This document shows, one piece after another, positions 61,701 to 64,000 of a stretch of DNA of 64,000 bases. Source of the DNA: Actinernus sp. WN-2022 (lineage: Eukaryota; Cnidaria; Anthozoa; Actiniaria; Actinernidae); assembly GCA_030867875.1 (NCBI GenBank), contig JAOWCC010000064.1:34618802-34682801 (forward strand), written 5' to 3'. A model generated the notes under the pieces. It worked only from the letters and a program-made list of their open reading frames with translations, did not search any database and was not told the origin of the DNA. The first letter of the stretch is position 1, and the number at the start of each line of letters is the position of its first letter. The position numbers were made by a program, and so were the translations under genes.

Positions 61701-63126
61701 GAGGACAAGCTGTACAGAGGAAACAACCAGGTGATCAACCTGACCACTAACTACGTCTGGTCAGGCTGCAGTGGAAAAACCCAAGGCAATGTCAAAATGT
61801 TGACCTGTTCAGGTATAAAGTTTCTTAATTAGAAATGGTCTATACTAAAGAATAGGGATGATGACATAAAACAATAGTCTTGATTACAATTATTTGTAAT
61901 AAGTAAGGGTTAATCAATGGCCACTCATGTGATAAAGGATTAATCATTGTGAATAAAGCTTAACAGCCATGAAGGCAAAGCCCTAGAGTGCATATGTTCA
62001 CAACAAATACCCAGAAGTACTGTAACAAACTTTAGTAATAACAATAACATTAAAATTATTTTCTGGGTTTTTGGTTGTGCACGTGTGCACACTTACATGT
62101 AGTCTGACTATAAGTTTCTTCATTAGAACAGCAAAATAAACCAGTCACGAGCCCATGCTTGATACTAATTAACTATATAATTAGCTATTGAGAGACTGGA
62201 AAAAGCACATGCATTTCCCAAACAATGCACTGACTTCACCTTTGCAAACTGTTTTGGCTAGGGTTAGGTTTGAGAAACCTTCACACAAAAAACTGTAGCC
62301 ATTGCATATACTCAACCGAAACATGCAGTATATAATAATAATGTATTAGACAATAACGCTAATACTGATGGTGATTCAAATTTTTGTATTTCCATTTTGT
62401 ATCTACAGGAGACAGAAGATTTCTGTCAATCCGTGCAAGGTGGTGGTATATAGCTGTTAGTCACTGCAAGTCATTAAAGGTAATAATCATTACATTCTCA
62501 CTGATTTAAATAATAGAATTTGAAGCATATACTTTGCAGTTATTAGTGAATCAAGATTCTACAAATAGGGCCAGATGGGTGCTTGAGGGGTTTAAATTAA
62601 ATTCCCAAAAATTTCATGAAATACTATTTGATTTCGACACCAACATTTTTCTCAATATTTATTCTAGGGCGTAAAGCTCAAGTATTTCCTTAATTTAACA
62701 AATGGTGATACCTTTTGGACGATGCACTTCTCGGCAGATGAAAGGCGTAAGTATTCAAATGTACAGAATACTTGATAAGGTGAATGTGTATTAAGAAATG
62801 GTTCACGTACATAGTACTGGAGTAAAAGAGTTCTGATTGCTGTGAATACTAACTTAAAGCTTTCAATTGGTATGTTATAGTGTTAAATAAGAAGTATTGG
62901 TATGTGAGAAGTAATGTTTCTTTCTGGCTAAATGCTCTAATTGCTGCCGAGTCTAAAACTGTATGTTTCATCTGTTAATATTACTACTGATGGTGCAAAA
63001 TTATTGACTTTTTATGGTGATATGTTAATGTTTTTGTTGTTTTTTCTCTTGCAGACATTCTAAAGATGGACATTGCATTTGTAATCGTCTTTGTTATTCT
63101 TATATTTGTTGCAGTCCATGTCTCAT
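54384..63126 (+). CDS. TMEM145: TMEM145/GPR180-family membrane protein, 5' seven exons (partial)
   Basis: Joined 54384-54491, 54629-54703, 54813-54884, 61686-61812, 62409-62479, 62668-62746, 63055-63126; 201 residues, continuing right of the window. The product starts with a signal peptide (MAKLTWTMCGFLFLAMLIH), then an extracellular domain with VRGEINTREDWAFVARFCF, YNFEFPEEYEPENILLYFD, NQVINLTTNYVWSGC, SIRARWWYIAVSHC and NGDTFWTMHFSADE, then a hydrophobic helix IAFVIVFVILIFVAV. These match human TMEM145 block by block (VRG, FCF, NILLYFDD, RWWYIALSKC, SFWTRHFSADE) better than GPR180. Phases agree at every junction. The family has seven helices after this domain; its molecular role is not well known. 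An upstream in-frame ATG at 54363 would add 7 residues; the one at 54384 has the better context (AACATGG). Confidence 0.92.
54629..54703 (+). CDS. TMEM145: TMEM145-like exon 2
   Basis: 25 codons: DWAFVARFCFKDAYGQMQ, YNFEFPE. Acceptor CGTTCTAG, donor GAG-GTGAAT. Phase 0 to 0. Confidence 0.92.
54813..54884 (+). CDS. TMEM145: TMEM145-like exon 3
   Basis: 24 codons: EYEPENILLYFDTQWPKAYP, QVGM. Acceptor TTCTTCATCAG, donor ATG-GTAAGT. Phase 0 to 0. Confidence 0.93.
55970..56000. promoter_or_regulatory. Two tandem GGTCAATTTGACC palindromes
   Basis: The 13-base palindrome GGTCAATTTGACC occurs at 55970-55982 and again at 55988-56000. It fits an inverted repeat of AGGTCA-type nuclear-receptor half-sites with 3-base spacing. 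Function not shown. Confidence 0.4.
56283..56650 (-). mobile_element. Dispersed repeat, inverted copy of 22.8-23.3 kb
   Basis: Minus strand carries TGTGGAGAACATCAGCTCAA and AGTGATGCATGACATAGCTAT, each one or a few bases from the plus-strand copy. Boundaries approximate. Confidence 0.55.
57491..57882. repeat. 98-bp tandem array, 4 units
   Basis: ATCGATTCTGCTAAAAA starts at 57491, 57589, 57686 and 57784 (steps 98, 97, 98). Units share GTAAGTACCTTAGTTTATAC and differ at a few sites. Confidence 0.95.
57888..58155. mobile_element. Foldback element, ~110-bp arms
   Basis: The left arm holds TTTCGTATTCGAAAATTAC, CAGGGTTAGCCTCATCCTTA and ATACCAGTGAGAAGGT; the right arm holds ACCTTCTCACTGGTAT, TAAGAACGAGGCTAACCCTG and AATTTTCGAATACGAA, the inverse. 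The left arm of another copy lies at 63880-64000. Confidence 0.9.
58437..58722. mobile_element. MITE with TGCACCTAT ends and poly-G tract
   Basis: TGCACCTATTAATGTTAAGC at the left and GCTTAACATTGATAGGTGCA at the right: inverse with one mismatch. A G run of about 20 lies at about 58479-58495, and CCACCCTGGGG sits by the right end. Right flank TAA, left flank TAG: a 3-bp target is likely but altered. Confidence 0.85.
58993..59935. repeat. 57-bp minisatellite (~15 units) with an inverted partner at its left edge
   Basis: From about 59068 to 59935 the unit AGATCAAGCACAGTACTCAT, TCTGTATCTATCACATAT, AAACCAGCATAAATCAGCT repeats about 15 times. The period is 57 bp or slightly more (units with AATATA or TAT insertions near 59690, 59805 and 59865). 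The minus strand stays open with a 19-residue period, a by-product. At 58993-59030, TGATAGATACAGAATTGGTG and GTGCTTTATCGGATTTAC are inverse to the unit. Confidence 0.93.
59936..61217. other. Intron sequence, nothing recognised
   Basis: AT-rich with no exon, array or clear TIR pair. Confidence 0.35.
61218..61344. mobile_element. Foldback element, 127 bp
   Basis: ATATGCCCTGATATTTG at the left and AAATATCAGGGCATAT at the right are inverse; inner parts GATTATCTGATCCTCGA / TCTCGAAGCAGATAATG continue the pairing. Confidence 0.8.
61686..61812 (+). CDS. TMEM145: TMEM145-like exon 4
   Basis: QCIDREDKLYRGNNQVINLT, TNYVWSGCSGKTQGNVKM, LTCS plus one base. NLT is a possible N-glycosylation site; three cysteines. 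Acceptor TTTTTTTATTAG, donor CAG-GTATAA. Ends in phase 1. Confidence 0.93.
62409..62479 (+). CDS. TMEM145: TMEM145-like exon 5
   Basis: Completes Gly, then DRRFLSIRARWWYIAVSHC, KSLK. RWWYIA is the best family signature. Acceptor TATCTACAG, donor AAG-GTAATA. Ends in phase 0. Confidence 0.95.
62668..62746 (+). CDS. TMEM145: TMEM145-like exon 6
   Basis: GVKLKYFLNLTNGDTFWTMH, FSADER plus one base. NLT again a possible glycosylation site. Acceptor TTATTCTAG, donor GTAAGT. Ends in phase 1. Confidence 0.94.
63055..63126 (+). CDS. TMEM145: TMEM145-like exon 7: first membrane helix
   Basis: HILKMDIAFVIVFVILIFVA, VHVS plus one base; an 18-20 residue hydrophobic helix. Acceptor TTCTCTTGCAG, donor GTAAGT. 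The remaining helices must lie beyond 64000. Confidence 0.93.
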
Positions 63127-63324
63127 GTAAGTCTTTTTTTTTTCAGTACTAATTACAATGTAGATCATATACATGTAGTGTTACTGTTTTCATTGAAGTG
63201 TGACTGTCAAAGTATCAAGTTTCGTTTGGAAAATTGCATTTAGCTGACTGTCAATCAAACATTTAATGAAGTCTACGTGGTACCCTTTGAAAGCTTTGTA
63301 TGAGAGCAGCAGTTGTTTTTTGCT

Positions 63325-63352
63325 CTGACGAAGGGCTAGCACTCGAAACGTC
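63325..63352 (+). ncRNA. Hammerhead-ribozyme-like core (type I pattern)
   Basis: CTGACGA at 63325-63331, a short helix-II region AGGGCTAGCACTC, GAAAC at 63345-63349 and GTC at 63350-63352. Outside the core, GCT before CTGACGA pairs with AGC after GTC, and AGCA further upstream pairs with the following TGCT, giving a helix I with an internal loop. Such motifs are known in Penelope-like elements and retrozymes of animals. One helix-II pair appears lost (GGGC against ACTC), so activity is uncertain. It lies in an intron of the TMEM145-like gene. Confidence 0.5.
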
Positions 63353-63879
63353 AGCTGCTATTCCCTTCCCACAGCAGTTAGCATACCTTAATCAACTTTA
63401 GTTGATTATACCAGTGTTTATCTTCCCCGCCAACGCAGACCAACAGTAGTTTTACAGGAACTAGTTACCCATCATATCAATATATAACTGTTTGAATCAT
63501 GTTTGCAGAACATAAATAATTATTATACTATAACTAGAGAATGATTGTCTTTGGCAAACAAGAAATTATTGAAAAAGGAAATGAATTCTATAATGAAGCA
63601 GTACAGGTTCTAAATAAAACTGTACTGACAGTGTTTTAATTCAGTGCCCCAGTACATGCATAAAGAGATGAAAATTTCATATTACGCATCAGTAATAGCG
63701 ACAAGGGGTCCATTATGATCAAATTCTCTCTTCAAAGAATATATACCGGTAAAGAGGTTTAAGAATGTAATTACTAAATGCCTGTTTCGAACGTCGCTCC
63801 ACTCATGCCCCCACATTTTAGTCCAAATTTGCATAAAGTGCAGTAAAACCTTTACCGGTAATAATTATGATAGCTTAGA

Positions 63880-64000
63880 ATAGTCCATTTTCGTATTCCA
63901 AAACTACCACTGAATGCGATGACTACATAAGCATGTACACAGGGTTAGCCTCATTCTGAAGTTAAACATTCATAAATACCAGCGAGAAGGTACAAAACGT
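63880..64000 (+). mobile_element. Left arm of a foldback element, cut by the window edge
   Basis: TTTTCGTATTCCAAAACTAC, CAGGGTTAGCCTCATTCT and AATACCAGCGAGAAGGT match the left arm of 57888-58155 with scattered changes. The right arm would lie beyond the window. Confidence 0.8.

Overview
The window looks like nuclear DNA of a cnidarian, most likely an anthozoan such as a stony coral. It is AT-rich, its genes are split by long introns with GT..AG junctions, and it is packed with short terminal-inverted-repeat (TIR) elements, foldbacks, minisatellites, a tRNA-type SINE and decayed non-LTR retrotransposons. The organism call is inference from style and repeat types; nothing here names the species. 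I see no prokaryotic operons, CRISPR array, rRNA or stand-alone tRNA gene.

Two host genes can be supported. (1) The minus strand from 26738 down to 1921 carries an orthologue of Capicua (CIC), the HMG-box repressor downstream of RTK/ERK signalling. Its exons lie at 26749-24780 (N-terminal part with a Cys/His block and the [10 protein letters not shown] block), 10900-10727 (HMG box), 9109-9001 (end of HMG domain), a possible microexon at 7554-7526, 5631-5482, 4876-2871 (long Ser/Thr/Pro-rich middle) and 2491-1921 (C-terminal C1 domain and stop). The spliced product is about 1,660 residues. (2) The plus strand from 54384 to beyond the right edge carries the 5' part of a GPR180/TMEM145-family membrane protein: seven exons giving a signal peptide, a cysteine-containing extracellular domain and the first membrane helix. 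The two start codons are about 27.6 kb apart and the genes are transcribed away from each other.

Region by region: 1-430 LINE remnant; 431-1920 3' flank of CIC; 1.9-26.7 kb CIC with introns full of TIR elements, LINE pieces, a SINE and two larger elements carrying gene-like open frames (14.1-14.8 kb and 20.2-21.9 kb); 26.75-28.1 kb CIC 5' region; 28-54 kb intergenic repeat field with nested insertions at 37.8-40.7, 43.2-44.7, 46.3-47.1, 48.2-50.9 and 51.9-52.7 kb; 54.4-64 kb TMEM145-like gene, whose 6.8-kb third intron holds two large minisatellites and several foldbacks, and whose last visible intron holds a hammerhead-ribozyme-like core.

The most useful observations are a repeat family with 6-bp target duplications in both copies, the hammerhead-like motif at 63325-63352, a TIR element carrying a broken zinc-binding-type open frame, a hairpin-ended element with several small coding-like frames, a minisatellite apparently grown from one arm of a foldback, and the ambiguous exon junction in CIC next to a 66-bp minisatellite. 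The two genes do not obviously work together; they are simply neighbours.
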